Source of the DNA: Ahniella affigens
GTDB taxonomy: Bacteria > Pseudomonadota > Gammaproteobacteria > Xanthomonadales > Ahniellaceae
DNA: 64,000 bases
Assembly (NCBI RefSeq): GCF_003015185.1
Contig: NZ_CP027860.1
Location: 3,100,001 to 3,164,000 of the forward strand
Reading direction: 5' to 3'
Below are positions 8,917-17,596 of the stretch, in pieces. The first letter of the stretch is position 1. Every line of letters begins with the position of its first letter. Position numbers and translations under genes: made by a program. The notes beneath the pieces were generated by a model, which was not told where the DNA came from, ran no database searches, and worked only from the letters and a program-made list of their open reading frames with translations.

Positions 8917-9884
8917 ACAAGCGCTCCTTGCACATCCTGTTTACGGCTGGAATGGCGATTGCCGCCGCGTCAACGTTCGGTGCAGCCCCGCCAACGAATG
9001 GCTGGGCGCAGTGGCAGACCCAGCGCGCCACCGGCGCACCGAGTTACTGCTGCATGGAATGGAATCATGGCCGGCAGGATGCCGACGCCGCCTACTGTGA
9101 TTTGAACCAAGCGCAACATAGCATCAACAGCATCAAGTCTGACCCGGATCAGACCATGCAAGTCTTTGCCCACTTCGAGTCGGGCAAGCTCACCGAGGTT
9201 CGAACGCTCAGCACCTCCTGCGAGGTCCGACATCGCGACCAGGCCGTTGATCTTGGCACACTGTCGACCGCCGACAGCGTGGGCCTGTTGACCCAAACGC
9301 CGTCTGCGGCGATGGATAAGCGCCACGATCACAGCATGTTGATGCTGAGCGTGGCGTTGCACCCGGGAGCGTTGGCGCAGAACTGGTTGGAGACGCAATT
9401 CCGAAGCGATGATCGTGAACGCCGACAAGACGCGCTGTTCTGGTTGGGTCAGGTTCGCGCCGAGGCGTCACGCCCGATTCTGAAGCAAGCGCTGACCCAA
9501 GACGCCGACGAGCGGATGCGCCGCCACGCCTGTTTCGTAGTCGCCGAAAGTGGCTTGCCGGAACGGTTCGATTGGCTTCGTGACGCGGCCGAACACGATT
9601 CCGAACGGAGCGTCCGCCACGACGCGTGGTTCTGGTTCGCGCAAGCCAAGCCAGCCAATGCGCAAGCGGTGCTGACGACGGCGTTGCAGCAGGCCAAAGA
9701 CGCAAGGACCCGCGACCACTTGGTGTTTGTGCTGTCGCAACTGCCAGCGCCACAAGGCACCGACGCGCTGATTGCATTGCTGACCGATCCGAACGTTGGC
9801 AAGGAGACTCGCAAGCAGGCCCTGTTCTGGCTTGGCCAATCTGAAGATCCGCGCGCACTGGCCGCACTCGACCGGTTTCTCTAA
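8913..9884 (+). CDS. Exported HEAT-repeat protein with Cys-containing N-terminal domain
   Basis: 323 residues with a signal peptide (about 1-25). The N-terminal domain (about 26-125) has no recognised family and carries four cysteines (SYCCMEWN, AAYCDLN, STSCEVRH), possibly disulfide bonded. The C-terminal half is HEAT repeats: RRQDALFWLGQVRAEASR recurs as VRHDAWFWFAQAKPANAQ and TRKQALFWLGQSEDPRAL, so the repeat unit DALFWLGQ is unusually regular. It overlaps the preceding HEAT gene by four bases, so the two are probably made together. A terminator follows. Confidence 0.85.
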   Translation: MNKRSLHILFTAGMAIAAASTFGAAPPTNGWAQWQTQRATGAPSYCCMEWNHGRQDADAAYCDLNQAQHSINSIKSDPDQTMQVFAHFESGKLTEVRTLSTSCEVRHRDQAVDLGTLSTADSVGLLTQTPSAAMDKRHDHSMLMLSVALHPGALAQNWLETQFRSDDRERRQDALFWLGQVRAEASRPILKQALTQDADERMRRHACFVVAESGLPERFDWLRDAAEHDSERSVRHDAWFWFAQAKPANAQAVLTTALQQAKDARTRDHLVFVLSQLPAPQGTDALIALLTDPNVGKETRKQALFWLGQSEDPRALAALDRFL

Positions 9885-9913
9885 TTCGCTCGCAGCAAGG
9901 TACTACGCGCACC

Positions 9914-9944
9914 AAGGCCGGGATTCCCGGCCTTGTTCGTTTTG
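9914..9944 (+). terminator. Rho-independent terminator after the HEAT genes
   Basis: A nine-base-pair perfect stem (AAGGCCGGG / CCCGGCCTT) with a three-base loop, followed by the T-rich tail GTTCGTTTTGTT. It separates the ECF-HEAT transcription unit from the blaI-like gene. Confidence 0.85.
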
Positions 9945-9970
9945 TTGCGACTGCCGCTTGACAGCTTTCG

Positions 9971-10008
9971 TTTACGCGTGTAATTTGAACGTCAATTACA
10001 GACGTAAA
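9971..10008. promoter_or_regulatory. Inverted-repeat operator for the BlaI-type repressor
   Basis: Two 15-base arms, TTTACGCGTGTAATT and AATTACAGACGTAAA, match at 13 of 15 positions around an eight-base spacer. The site ends four bases before the repressor start codon. BlaI/MecI repressors bind dyads built on TACA/TGTA; here each arm contains TGTAAT. Binding here would block transcription of the downstream pair, giving autoregulation. The dyad is seen directly; the regulator assignment is inferred from position. Confidence 0.75.
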
Positions 10009-10012
10009 CGAC

Positions 10013-10378
10013 ATGAGTATCAGCGACGCCGAAGCCAAAGTCATGGAAGCCCTCTGGGCCATCAGTCCGCAAACGGCGGATGAGCTGTTCACCCGCATCT
10101 CGGGCGAGCAGGACTGGCAACTCAGCACGCTCAAGACGTTGCTGAACCGCCTGCTGAACAAAGGCGCGATTGCCGCCGACAAAGAGGGCCGCCGGTTTCT
10201 GTATCGGCCGCTGTTGCAACGCGAGCACTACGTCGCGGAGCAGAGTCAGTCGCTGCTGGATCGCTTGTTCTCGGGCAAGCTCGCACCGTTGGTTGCGCAG
10301 TTCAGCGCACGCGGCAAGTTGAGTGCTGCAGACGTTGCCGAACTGAAGTCACTGATCGACCGGATGGAGCAGCCATGA
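10013..10378 (+). CDS. BlaI/MecI/CopY family transcriptional repressor
   Basis: 121 residues. The opening SISDAEAKVMEALW and the winged-helix core (STLKTLLNRLLNKGAIAADKEGRRFLYRPL) are diagnostic of the Penicillinase_R family. These repressors dimerise through the C-terminal helices and are inactivated by cleavage once a membrane M56 partner senses a signal. The partner gene follows with an ATGA overlap. The operator lies immediately upstream. Confidence 0.93.
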   Translation: MSISDAEAKVMEALWAISPQTADELFTRISGEQDWQLSTLKTLLNRLLNKGAIAADKEGRRFLYRPLLQREHYVAEQSQSLLDRLFSGKLAPLVAQFSARGKLSAADVAELKSLIDRMEQP

Positions 10379-11631
10379 ACACGGATTCGCAGTTGGGATT
10401 GCTAATCGCCATCAGCGTCTGGACAACCGTGTCGGCCGCGTTGCTCTACCTGACCACCCACTGGCGGCAGCGACATTTCGGTGCCCAACTGGCCTATCGC
10501 AGTTGGCTCCTGCTGCCGATCACCGCGCTGGCAGCGGGGCTCGGGCATCTGCAACCGCAGTGGACCAACAGCCCGTTGAGCTTGTTGCCAGTCGTCGGCA
10601 ATGCCTCCCTGCAACGCGGTGCGGCCTGGGTGCAGACCCAGGCCCCAAACACTTGGTCTTTACTGTTCGCACTCTGGCTGATCGGTGCGGCAATCTGTCT
10701 GTCTTGGCTGGTGTTGCAGCAATGGCGGTTCCAGTCGCAACTGAGAAATCTCCTGGCGATTGGTCAGAATCGATTCCTGGCCAAGCGTAACGATGTGGGT
10801 CCGGCGCTGATCGGATTGTTCCGCCCCAAGATCGTGCTGCCGAACGACTTTGCGACCCGCTATTCGTCGCTGCAACAAGCGATGATCGTGCGCCATGAAA
10901 CGCTGCACCTTGCCCGCGGCGATATCTGGGTCAATGCCTTGATCGCCGTGTGGCTGGTGCTGAATTGGTTCAATCCCATCGCCTATCTCGCGGCTTCTCG
11001 GCTGCGCCGCGATCAGGAATTGGCCTGCGACGCCGCCGTGCTCCGCGAATTCCCAGGCTCGGCGAAGACTTACGCCGAAGCCATGCTTTCAACGCAACTG
11101 ACCGTCCTTGGACTGCCGGTCGGTTGCCATTGGCAGTCCAGCCATCCCATCAAGGAACGACTGATCATGTTGACGAAACCCACCCACTCCCGCCGTCAAG
11201 GTTTGTTTGGACTATTGTTGTTTGGACTCACCGCCATTGGCCTCAGCAGCATCGCGCTGGCCGGCCAAGAAAGTGCCACTGAAGACGAATTCGATGTCGC
11301 CCCAAGCTACGCCCAACTGACGCCGCCCAAATACCCGAAGTCCGCCAAAGACGAGCGCGTCAGCGGTCGCGTGACCCTGAAGTTGTTGATCGGCACGGAC
11401 GGCAAAGTGGCGCAGGCTGAAGTGGTGGACTCCCCGGACTCGCGCCTCAGCGAGGCCGCCGAAGCCGCCGTCAAGGACTGGGTGTTGGTTCCAGCAAGCA
11501 AGCAAGGCGAGCCCGTGCCAGCCTGGGTCATGGTGCCGATTGATTTCTCGCTGGACGAAACAGTGCCGAGCGACGCATCGGCGCCAACCCAGGGCAACCA
11601 GTTGGATGCCCTTTATGTCAAGGCAGGTTGA
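10375..11631 (+). CDS. BlaR1-like M56 membrane metallopeptidase with TonB C-terminal domain
   Basis: 418 residues. Membrane segments at about 6-26, 43-58, 97-115, 184-205 and 277-297 frame the zinc site HETLH (174-178), and DQELACDAAVL (from about 213) supplies the third ligand region. After the last TM, an extracytoplasmic segment (about 310-393) is a TonB_C domain (PPKYPKSAKDERVSGRVTLKLLIGTDG and the WVLVPA strand). In BlaR1 the sensor end is a penicillin-binding domain; here it is TonB-like, so the signal is probably not a beta-lactam. The target is presumably the BlaI-type repressor encoded just before it. Confidence 0.88.
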   Translation: MNTDSQLGLLIAISVWTTVSAALLYLTTHWRQRHFGAQLAYRSWLLLPITALAAGLGHLQPQWTNSPLSLLPVVGNASLQRGAAWVQTQAPNTWSLLFALWLIGAAICLSWLVLQQWRFQSQLRNLLAIGQNRFLAKRNDVGPALIGLFRPKIVLPNDFATRYSSLQQAMIVRHETLHLARGDIWVNALIAVWLVLNWFNPIAYLAASRLRRDQELACDAAVLREFPGSAKTYAEAMLSTQLTVLGLPVGCHWQSSHPIKERLIMLTKPTHSRRQGLFGLLLFGLTAIGLSSIALAGQESATEDEFDVAPSYAQLTPPKYPKSAKDERVSGRVTLKLLIGTDGKVAQAEVVDSPDSRLSEAAEAAVKDWVLVPASKQGEPVPAWVMVPIDFSLDETVPSDASAPTQGNQLDALYVKAG

Positions 11632-11729
11632 GTTCTGAAGCAAGCCGAGTCGTGCCATTCTTGCACATGACAAACCTGGGTCACCGAATCAAACCCGTTG
11701 GGTGACCTGGGGTCTCTCGTGAACCCCCT

Positions 11730-11755
11730 CCGCCTGCGGACCAACGCGCAGGCGG
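11730..11755. terminator. GC-rich hairpin between convergent genes
   Basis: A nine-base stem (CCGCCTGCG / CGCAGGCGG) with an eight-base loop between the M56 gene and the convergent small gene. There is no T-run, so terminator function is only possible. A weaker GGTCACC / GGTGACC pair lies 30 bases before it. Confidence 0.4.
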
Positions 11756-11764
11756 GATCACGCA

Positions 11765-12031
11765 TCAAGGATTGCCGGCAACAGCATCGATGCTCGACTT
11801 CTTGATGACAATCCGGCTGAACTCGCGGTTAGCCACAATGATGACGTCCGGCTGCACGTCCAGTACGTACGCGCCAATCGTTTGCCCGTCGACATAAAAC
11901 TGCAGACCAGACTTGGTTTCTTGGCTCTTCTTCAACATCGCTTCGGTACTACTGTCAAAGGCATCAGCAAAGCTACTCATGGCGGCAAGACTCAGGCAAA
12001 GGGTGAGGGCAGTACGGTTCCACGTTTTCAT
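11765..12031 (-). CDS. Small exported protein of unknown function
   Basis: 88 residues from ATG 12031, preceded by CTGGAG eight bases upstream. An N-terminal signal peptide (TALTLCLSLAAMSSFADA) gives a mature protein of about 65 residues. The mature part has a short helix and then beta strands (GLQFYVDGQTIGAYVLD, DVIIVANREFSRIVI), a pattern that recalls small Sm-like barrels, though export argues against RNA binding. A longer frame to 12085 exists but lacks a signal peptide at its start. I do not recognise the family. Confidence 0.55.
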   Translation of the reverse strand: MKTWNRTALTLCLSLAAMSSFADAFDSSTEAMLKKSQETKSGLQFYVDGQTIGAYVLDVQPDVIIVANREFSRIVIKKSSIDAVAGNP

Positions 12032-12537
12032 GATGGGACTCCAGGTAGGTGATTGACTGACCGCGCGCCGATGATCGTCGATCACACGGCACTATCGGTG
12101 GGGAACGACTTTTCCGGGCAATCCGGACATCTGCCCCGAAAAAACGCGCTCAGCCGTCAGAGCGCACGACAGCCTCAGTCTGGAGACTGTTTTTGCGAAG
12201 CCGGAATCAGATCGCCGTGATCTTGCTCACGCCCGTATCAACCGTCGATGTCATTCACTACATCTTCAATTCGGCACCATAATACGAATGCATCGCGTTT
12301 GAATCGGACGCCCGTTGGCGACACGCGTCGCCAATGCCCGGGTCGCGAGCCGTACGAGCTCGCGTCGCAAGAGCGATTGAAGCGAATTCGTTGCATGGGT
12401 CGCAGCCAAGTCATCGGACTTGCCTTATGCTCGCGCCCGGTCGCAAGGAACATGGCCAACGCGCCGACCGAGTGCCATACCTTGGCCGTCGCAAAACAAA
12501 AACACTTTGAGCCCAAACCGCTCACCAGGAGAACCGC
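12032..12537. other. Gene-free stretch with several hairpins
   Basis: No convincing gene. It holds a minus-strand terminator-like hairpin at 12139-12165, a weak plus-strand hairpin with TTTTT at 12176-12194, and two strong palindromes at 12315-12334 (TTGGCGAC / GTCGCCAA) and 12344-12364 (CGCGAGC / GCTCGCG). AGGAGA just before 12538 is the haloperoxidase ribosome binding site. A 110-residue minus-strand frame (12238-12570) runs into the haloperoxidase gene and is thought spurious. Confidence 0.5.
12139..12165 (-). terminator. Rho-independent-like terminator on the minus strand with no gene feeding it
   Basis: Read on the minus strand: stem GCGCTC / GAGCGC with an eight-base loop, then G and a run of six T. 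The nearest upstream minus-strand gene is kdpE, beyond the plus-strand haloperoxidase gene. It may end an unannotated small RNA or stop antisense transcription into the small exported gene. Confidence 0.5.
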
Positions 12538-14205
12538 ATGAACGAGAATGAGCATCACGACACGCCACATGTTGGCCTAGAAGATCGCCCCACGCCGGGC
12601 GCCAATCGCCGCGGATTTCTCCGCAACAGTCTGGCCTCGTCGCTCGGCTTCGTCAGCGCCGGCATGGTTGGTGGACTCGGCATGGTCGCCAACCGCGCCG
12701 AAGCCATGGGCGTGATCCAGATTCCGCCGCTCGTGCGCCGGACCCAACAGGCGTTGACGCAGCGCGTGCAGCGCGCGATCGCGAATTTGACCGCGACGGT
12801 CCCCGCGCAAGCACGCAATCAGGACGAAGCCCTGCCTGGCTTTTACGCAAGCTATTCGAAAGGCCTGCCGCATACGGCCCTGGGTGAAGTCGAACCAGCG
12901 GCGTTTCAAGCCTTCCTGAAAGCGCTGCAAAGCGGCAAGAACGAAGACTACAACCTGGTGCCGATGGGCGGCACGGCCAAGCAGATCAGTCCGCAGGCGT
13001 CGACCGCGTACCAGATGGAAGGCCAACATTCCGCCAACCTGCGGTTGAACCCGCCGCCCGCGTTCAACAGCGAACAGCGTGGTGCCGAGATGGCTGAGGT
13101 GTATTGGATGTCGCTGCTCCGCGATGTACCGTTCTCGCAATACGGCACGGATGCAGTGGCAGCACAGGCCATTGCCGATCTCCGCCGCTTCACCGGGTTT
13201 GCCCAAGTCAACGCGCAGACGCTGTTCAGGGGCATTACCGCTGGCGAGAAGCTGGGTCCTTATGTGTCGCAGTTCCTGTGGCAGACCATCCCGTACGGCA
13301 TGACCAGTATCACGCAGAAGTATCAGGCGGGTACGGCTGGCCGCGAGTTCATGACCAGTCCCGCTGAATGTTTGAGTATCCAGCGTGGCATCGCGCCGTC
13401 GCAAACGCTGACGCTCGATGGCAATCCGCACTACATGCGAAACGGTCGCGACTTGGCCGAATATGTGCACAAGGACTTCAGCTACCAGGCGTTCCTCAAT
13501 GCTGCGCTGATCCTGTTGGGTTACGGCGGCAGCGCCATCGACGACAACAATCCGGCGAAGGGTTACACCAACCGCGCGGGCTTCGTCACGTTCGGTGGTC
13601 CGGACGTTCTGAGTAGTGTGGCCCAGGCTGCCGTCCTTGGTCTGAAAGCGGCTTGGTATCAGAAATGGCAGGAACACCGCACGCTGCGCCCCGAAGTGTT
13701 TGCATTGCGCGTCCACAACACCAAGACCAACGCGAAGACCTATCCGGTTGAGCCGAAGCTCCTGAACTCACCGGTATTGAATGAGGTGTTCACGCGTCAT
13801 GGCAGCTATTGCCTGCCGATGGCGTTTGCCGAAGGCAGCCCGACGCATCCGTCATTCCCGGCCGGCCATGCTGCTATCGCTGGTGCGTGCACCACGGTGC
13901 TGAAGGCGTTCTTCAAGGAATCGTTCGTGGTGCCAAACGCGGTCGTCGCGAGTGACGATGGCACGACGTTGAATCCATTGACGGGCAGCACCCTGACCGT
14001 GGGTGGCGAACTCGACAAACTCGCGGCCAACATCGCCATTGGCCGCAACATCGCAGGCGTGCACTATTGGTCGGATGGCATCGACGGCTTGCTGCTCGGC
14101 GAAAAGGTTGCGCTGGCCTATCTGGCTGACCTCAGGACCACCTACACCGAAACGTTCGCGGGTTTCAGTCTGACCAAGTTCGACGGCACCACGGTCACGA
14201 TCTGA
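12538..14205 (+). CDS. Vanadium-dependent haloperoxidase family protein, Tat-exported
   Basis: 555 residues. A twin-arginine signal (NRRGFLRN at 23-30, then a hydrophobic stretch ending near residue 56) indicates export of a folded protein. The PAP2/haloperoxidase vanadate pocket is visible: K376 and R384 in KWQEHRTLRP, the THPSFPAGHA loop with H444, and R503/H509 in GRNIAGVHYWSDG. Such enzymes oxidise halides with peroxide; some relatives are phosphatases, and activity cannot be told from the motifs alone. The gene stands alone, convergent to kdpE with 15 bases between the stops. Confidence 0.88.
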   Translation: MNENEHHDTPHVGLEDRPTPGANRRGFLRNSLASSLGFVSAGMVGGLGMVANRAEAMGVIQIPPLVRRTQQALTQRVQRAIANLTATVPAQARNQDEALPGFYASYSKGLPHTALGEVEPAAFQAFLKALQSGKNEDYNLVPMGGTAKQISPQASTAYQMEGQHSANLRLNPPPAFNSEQRGAEMAEVYWMSLLRDVPFSQYGTDAVAAQAIADLRRFTGFAQVNAQTLFRGITAGEKLGPYVSQFLWQTIPYGMTSITQKYQAGTAGREFMTSPAECLSIQRGIAPSQTLTLDGNPHYMRNGRDLAEYVHKDFSYQAFLNAALILLGYGGSAIDDNNPAKGYTNRAGFVTFGGPDVLSSVAQAAVLGLKAAWYQKWQEHRTLRPEVFALRVHNTKTNAKTYPVEPKLLNSPVLNEVFTRHGSYCLPMAFAEGSPTHPSFPAGHAAIAGACTTVLKAFFKESFVVPNAVVASDDGTTLNPLTGSTLTVGGELDKLAANIAIGRNIAGVHYWSDGIDGLLLGEKVALAYLADLRTTYTETFAGFSLTKFDGTTVTI

Positions 14206-14220
14206 TCCTACGCAGCGGGG

Positions 14221-14946
14221 TCATGATTCACTGTGTGATTCCGCCCCGATGAATCGGAGCCCCACGCCCGGATCGGTCACGATCCAGCGCGGGGCCGCTG
14301 CATCGTCGTTCAATTTCTGGCGCAGTTTGGCCACCAGGATGCGCAGATAGTGCGTATCCTGATCATGACTCGGCCCCCAGATCTCGCGCAGCAACTGCGG
14401 CTGCGTCACGACTCGCCCGGCATGCCGGATCAGAATGGCAAGCAGGCCAAACTCCTTGCGACCGAGGCTCAGCACCTGCCCGTCCAACAACACTTGGCGG
14501 CGATCGAAGTCGACATGCAGATGACCGTCGTCATAGACATGCCGCACATCGGCAACTGCGACGCGCGCTCGCAATAGCACGCGCACCCGGGCCATCAACT
14601 CGGGCACACTGAATGGCTTGGTCACATAGTCGTTCGCGCCAGCGTCCAATGCCTGCACCTTTTCCGCTTCATGCGCGCGCACCGACAGCACGATGACCGG
14701 GACGTCGCTCAGGGTTCGAAGCTCACGCAGCACGTCCTGCCCATCGATGTCGGGAAGGCCCAAGTCCAGAATGACAAGATCCGCGCCTTGCCCCGCCCAT
14801 TGGGCCAACGCGAGCGCGCCGGAATCGGCCGTCAATACGTGATAGCCCTGTGCGCGCAGGCTGATGTCGAGCAAGCGGCGCAGCTGTGGCTCGTCGTCGA
14901 CCACGAGGATTCGGGCCACATCGGCGGCGGCGCTCGGCGCAATCAT
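14221..14946 (-). CDS. kdpE: KdpE response regulator
   Basis: 241 residues, OmpR/PhoB type. The receiver domain has the acidic pocket (VVDDEP), phospho-acceptor D61 in VILDLGLPD and K110; the winged helix follows, with HAGRVVTQPQLLREIWG and the YLRILVAKLRQKL recognition region. It activates the kdp operon when potassium or turgor is low. Its start overlaps the kdpD stop by four bases (ATGA). It is the last gene of the operon. Confidence 0.96.
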   Translation of the reverse strand: MIAPSAAADVARILVVDDEPQLRRLLDISLRAQGYHVLTADSGALALAQWAGQGADLVILDLGLPDIDGQDVLRELRTLSDVPVIVLSVRAHEAEKVQALDAGANDYVTKPFSVPELMARVRVLLRARVAVADVRHVYDDGHLHVDFDRRQVLLDGQVLSLGRKEFGLLAILIRHAGRVVTQPQLLREIWGPSHDQDTHYLRILVAKLRQKLNDDAAAPRWIVTDPGVGLRFIGAESHSES

Positions 14947-17579
14947 GGGGTGGATGAACTGGGCTCAAGCCTGGGCAGTGTCATGCGAATGATGGTGCCA
15001 TGTCCCGAGCGCCCCGGCAAAGCCTCAACGCTGCCGCCGTGTGCGCCGATCATTCCCTGGCAGATCGTGAGGCCCAAGCCGCTGCCGCCGCCGCGATCGC
15101 CACGTTCGACGCTGTAGAACATGTCGAAGATCCGCTGGCGCTCGGCCTCCGGAATGCCCGGCCCTTCATCACAGACATCGATGCGAAGCCGACCTTCGGG
15201 ATCATCACTGGCTTCGATGCGTACGGGCCGACCACGCGGCGTAAAGCGCACGGCATTCTCCAGCACATTGAACAGCGCCTGCTCGACCAGCGCAGGGTGC
15301 ACCCAGATCGCGTTGAGATTGGGTGCGATTGCCAGCTCGAACCGCGCCGTCGATTCATAGCGCGACAAGCGAGATGTCGCGGCACCAATCAGTTCGTCCA
15401 CACCAATCCAGTCGCGGTTCAATGACAGGCCACCGTGACCAAGGCGGGTCATGTCGAGCAGGTTCTGAATGTAGCGGTCCAGTCGCTCGCCCTCGAGGCG
15501 GACCGTGTCGAGCAGTGCGTTGCGATCTGTCGCATCCATCTGCGCGCTATAACTTTGCAGGCTGCTCGCAGCACCGATGATCGCCGCCAGCGGTGACCGC
15601 AGATCGTGCGAGACTGACGCGAGCAACGCCGAGCGCAACCGCTCGGTTTCGCCGCTGATCCGGGAATCCTCAAGCTCGCGCACGAGGCGCGTGCGTTGCA
15701 GCGTCTGCGCCAATTCATCGCGCATGGCTTCGGCAAGCCGGCGATGCTCGTCACTCAATGTCTTCAGATGTTCTGGAAAGCGAATGCCCAGCACCCCCAT
15801 TTCCTCTGGCAATGGGAGCAACCACCACGCGGAACCCGCGAGTGTGTCGGTGTAGCGCCCCGATGGCTGTTGATGGCGCATCCCCCAATCGGCTGCGCTA
15901 CGGCCCTTTTGATCGAGTTCGTGAGCGCCCGACGCGACCGTTTCGGATTGCACTTGCACGATGACGTCGGCCTCCAGCGCGCGCTCCATGACATCACATG
16001 TCGCCTGCATCGCTTGGCGGGCATCAACGGCCAACGCCAGACGTCGACTGAGTTGCTGCAGCGCTGTCACATGGGCATTCGCCGCTCGTAGGGCCAAGAG
16101 CTGGGCGCGCAATCGCGATGCCAAGCGACCTGTCACCAACGCCGCGATCAAGAACAACAAGACCGTGACCACGCCCTGGCGCGCGCCAATAAAGAACGTA
16201 AAGCGCGGCTCGATGAAGAAGAAGTTGTAGCCGAGAAAGCATAGGACTGCCGCGAGTACAGCCGCGCTCATGCGGGTGCGTACAGCAATCAGCAACACGG
16301 CCACAATGAACACCATCGATAAATCCGTCAGCCCAATCAAGGCTTCGGCTGCCCCCGCCACGGCAATTGCGAGCGCAGCCCCGACGACGGCGAGACCATA
16401 CATGCGTGCCCGCGATTGTGGTTCGTCAAGCCGCCAGCGTCGCGCCGAGGCCCGAGCTTCGGGTGTGCTGACGATGGTCAACTCGAAATGCGCGCCGCGC
16501 TGAATCAGCTGCTGCGTCAGGGTGCGATTGAACATGCGCGCAATGGGTCGTTCGCGTGTGCGCCCAATGACAATGCTGGAAGCGCCCAGACGCGCGGCGT
16601 GATCCAGCAAGGCATCGACCACACTCGCACCCCGAACGACGGCCGCCTCACCGCCCAATCGACGCGCAAGTGTAAGCGCCGCATCGACATCTCCGCGTTG
16701 CTCGGGTTCCATCTCGTCTGCAGTCTGTACAAACACGACCTGCCAAGGCGCGTCGCGGCGTTCAGCGAGGCGCCGCCCGACGCGCACGAGGTATTCCGAT
16801 TGCCCGCGACCGTCAATTGCGACCAGTACCAATCGGCGCAGCGCCACAGACGGCCCCCCGCGTGCGGTTTGCGCTTCCCGGTGCAGATTATCGACGCGGT
16901 CAGCGGCCGTTTGCAGCGCAAGTTCCCGCAAGGCAGTCAGATTCGCGGGCGAGAAAAACGAATGCAGCGCCTGCGCGGCCTGCTCTGGCACATAAACCTT
17001 GCCTTGTTGCAGACGCTGAATCAGTTCGCTCGGCGGCAAGTCCACCAGAACGATATCGCGCAGCCGGTCGAAGACAATGTCGGGCACTGTCTCGCGCACG
17101 CGCACGCCCGTGATCCGCAACACGAGGTCATTCAGACTCTCCAGATGCTGAATATTGATCGTCGTGTAGACGTCGATTCCCGCATCCAACAGTTCGAGCA
17201 CATCCTGCCAGCGCTTGTCGTGGCGCGAGCCCGACGCATTCGTGTGCGCGAGCTCGTCGATCAACGCCAATTGCGGTTTTCGCGCCAGCAGCGCGTCCAG
17301 ATCAAGTTCTTCCAGCCGATGTCCGTTGTACGGCAGGACGCGCCTCGGCAAGACTTCCAAACCCGCGACCAGCGCTTCCGTCTCGGCACGGCCATGGGTC
17401 TCGACAATCCCGATGACGACGTCCAAGCCTTGCCGCTTGTGTTCCTGGGCACGCGTGAGCATCGCATACGTCTTGCCGACGCCAGGTGCTGCGCCCAGGA
17501 AAATGGTCAAACGCCCACCCTGTTGGCGATTCAACTCACCCAACAGGGCATTGGCCTGTTCATGCCGCGCATCAGTCAT
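14943..17579 (-). CDS. kdpD: KdpD sensor histidine kinase
   Basis: 878 residues, the normal KdpD length. Order: KdpD N-terminal domain with Walker A GAAPGVGKTY (29-38), a universal-stress-like domain, four TM helices of the DUF4118 region (about 390-490), a GAF-like region, the dimerisation helix with phospho-acceptor H658 in SHDLRSPL, and a HATPase domain (ENAVRFTPRG, GSGLGLTICQG). It senses potassium and ionic strength and phosphorylates KdpE. It follows kdpC after 17 bases. Confidence 0.97.
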   Translation of the reverse strand: MTDARHEQANALLGELNRQQGGRLTIFLGAAPGVGKTYAMLTRAQEHKRQGLDVVIGIVETHGRAETEALVAGLEVLPRRVLPYNGHRLEELDLDALLARKPQLALIDELAHTNASGSRHDKRWQDVLELLDAGIDVYTTINIQHLESLNDLVLRITGVRVRETVPDIVFDRLRDIVLVDLPPSELIQRLQQGKVYVPEQAAQALHSFFSPANLTALRELALQTAADRVDNLHREAQTARGGPSVALRRLVLVAIDGRGQSEYLVRVGRRLAERRDAPWQVVFVQTADEMEPEQRGDVDAALTLARRLGGEAAVVRGASVVDALLDHAARLGASSIVIGRTRERPIARMFNRTLTQQLIQRGAHFELTIVSTPEARASARRWRLDEPQSRARMYGLAVVGAALAIAVAGAAEALIGLTDLSMVFIVAVLLIAVRTRMSAAVLAAVLCFLGYNFFFIEPRFTFFIGARQGVVTVLLFLIAALVTGRLASRLRAQLLALRAANAHVTALQQLSRRLALAVDARQAMQATCDVMERALEADVIVQVQSETVASGAHELDQKGRSAADWGMRHQQPSGRYTDTLAGSAWWLLPLPEEMGVLGIRFPEHLKTLSDEHRRLAEAMRDELAQTLQRTRLVRELEDSRISGETERLRSALLASVSHDLRSPLAAIIGAASSLQSYSAQMDATDRNALLDTVRLEGERLDRYIQNLLDMTRLGHGGLSLNRDWIGVDELIGAATSRLSRYESTARFELAIAPNLNAIWVHPALVEQALFNVLENAVRFTPRGRPVRIEASDDPEGRLRIDVCDEGPGIPEAERQRIFDMFYSVERGDRGGGSGLGLTICQGMIGAHGGSVEALPGRSGHGTIIRMTLPRLEPSSSTP

Positions 17580-17596
17580 GGCCCCATCATCCCCGA

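Noticed and set aside
12238-12570. 110-residue minus-strand frame with a hydrophobic N-terminus before the haloperoxidase
   Set aside because: It runs into the haloperoxidase start, contains hairpin repeats and has no good ribosome binding site.
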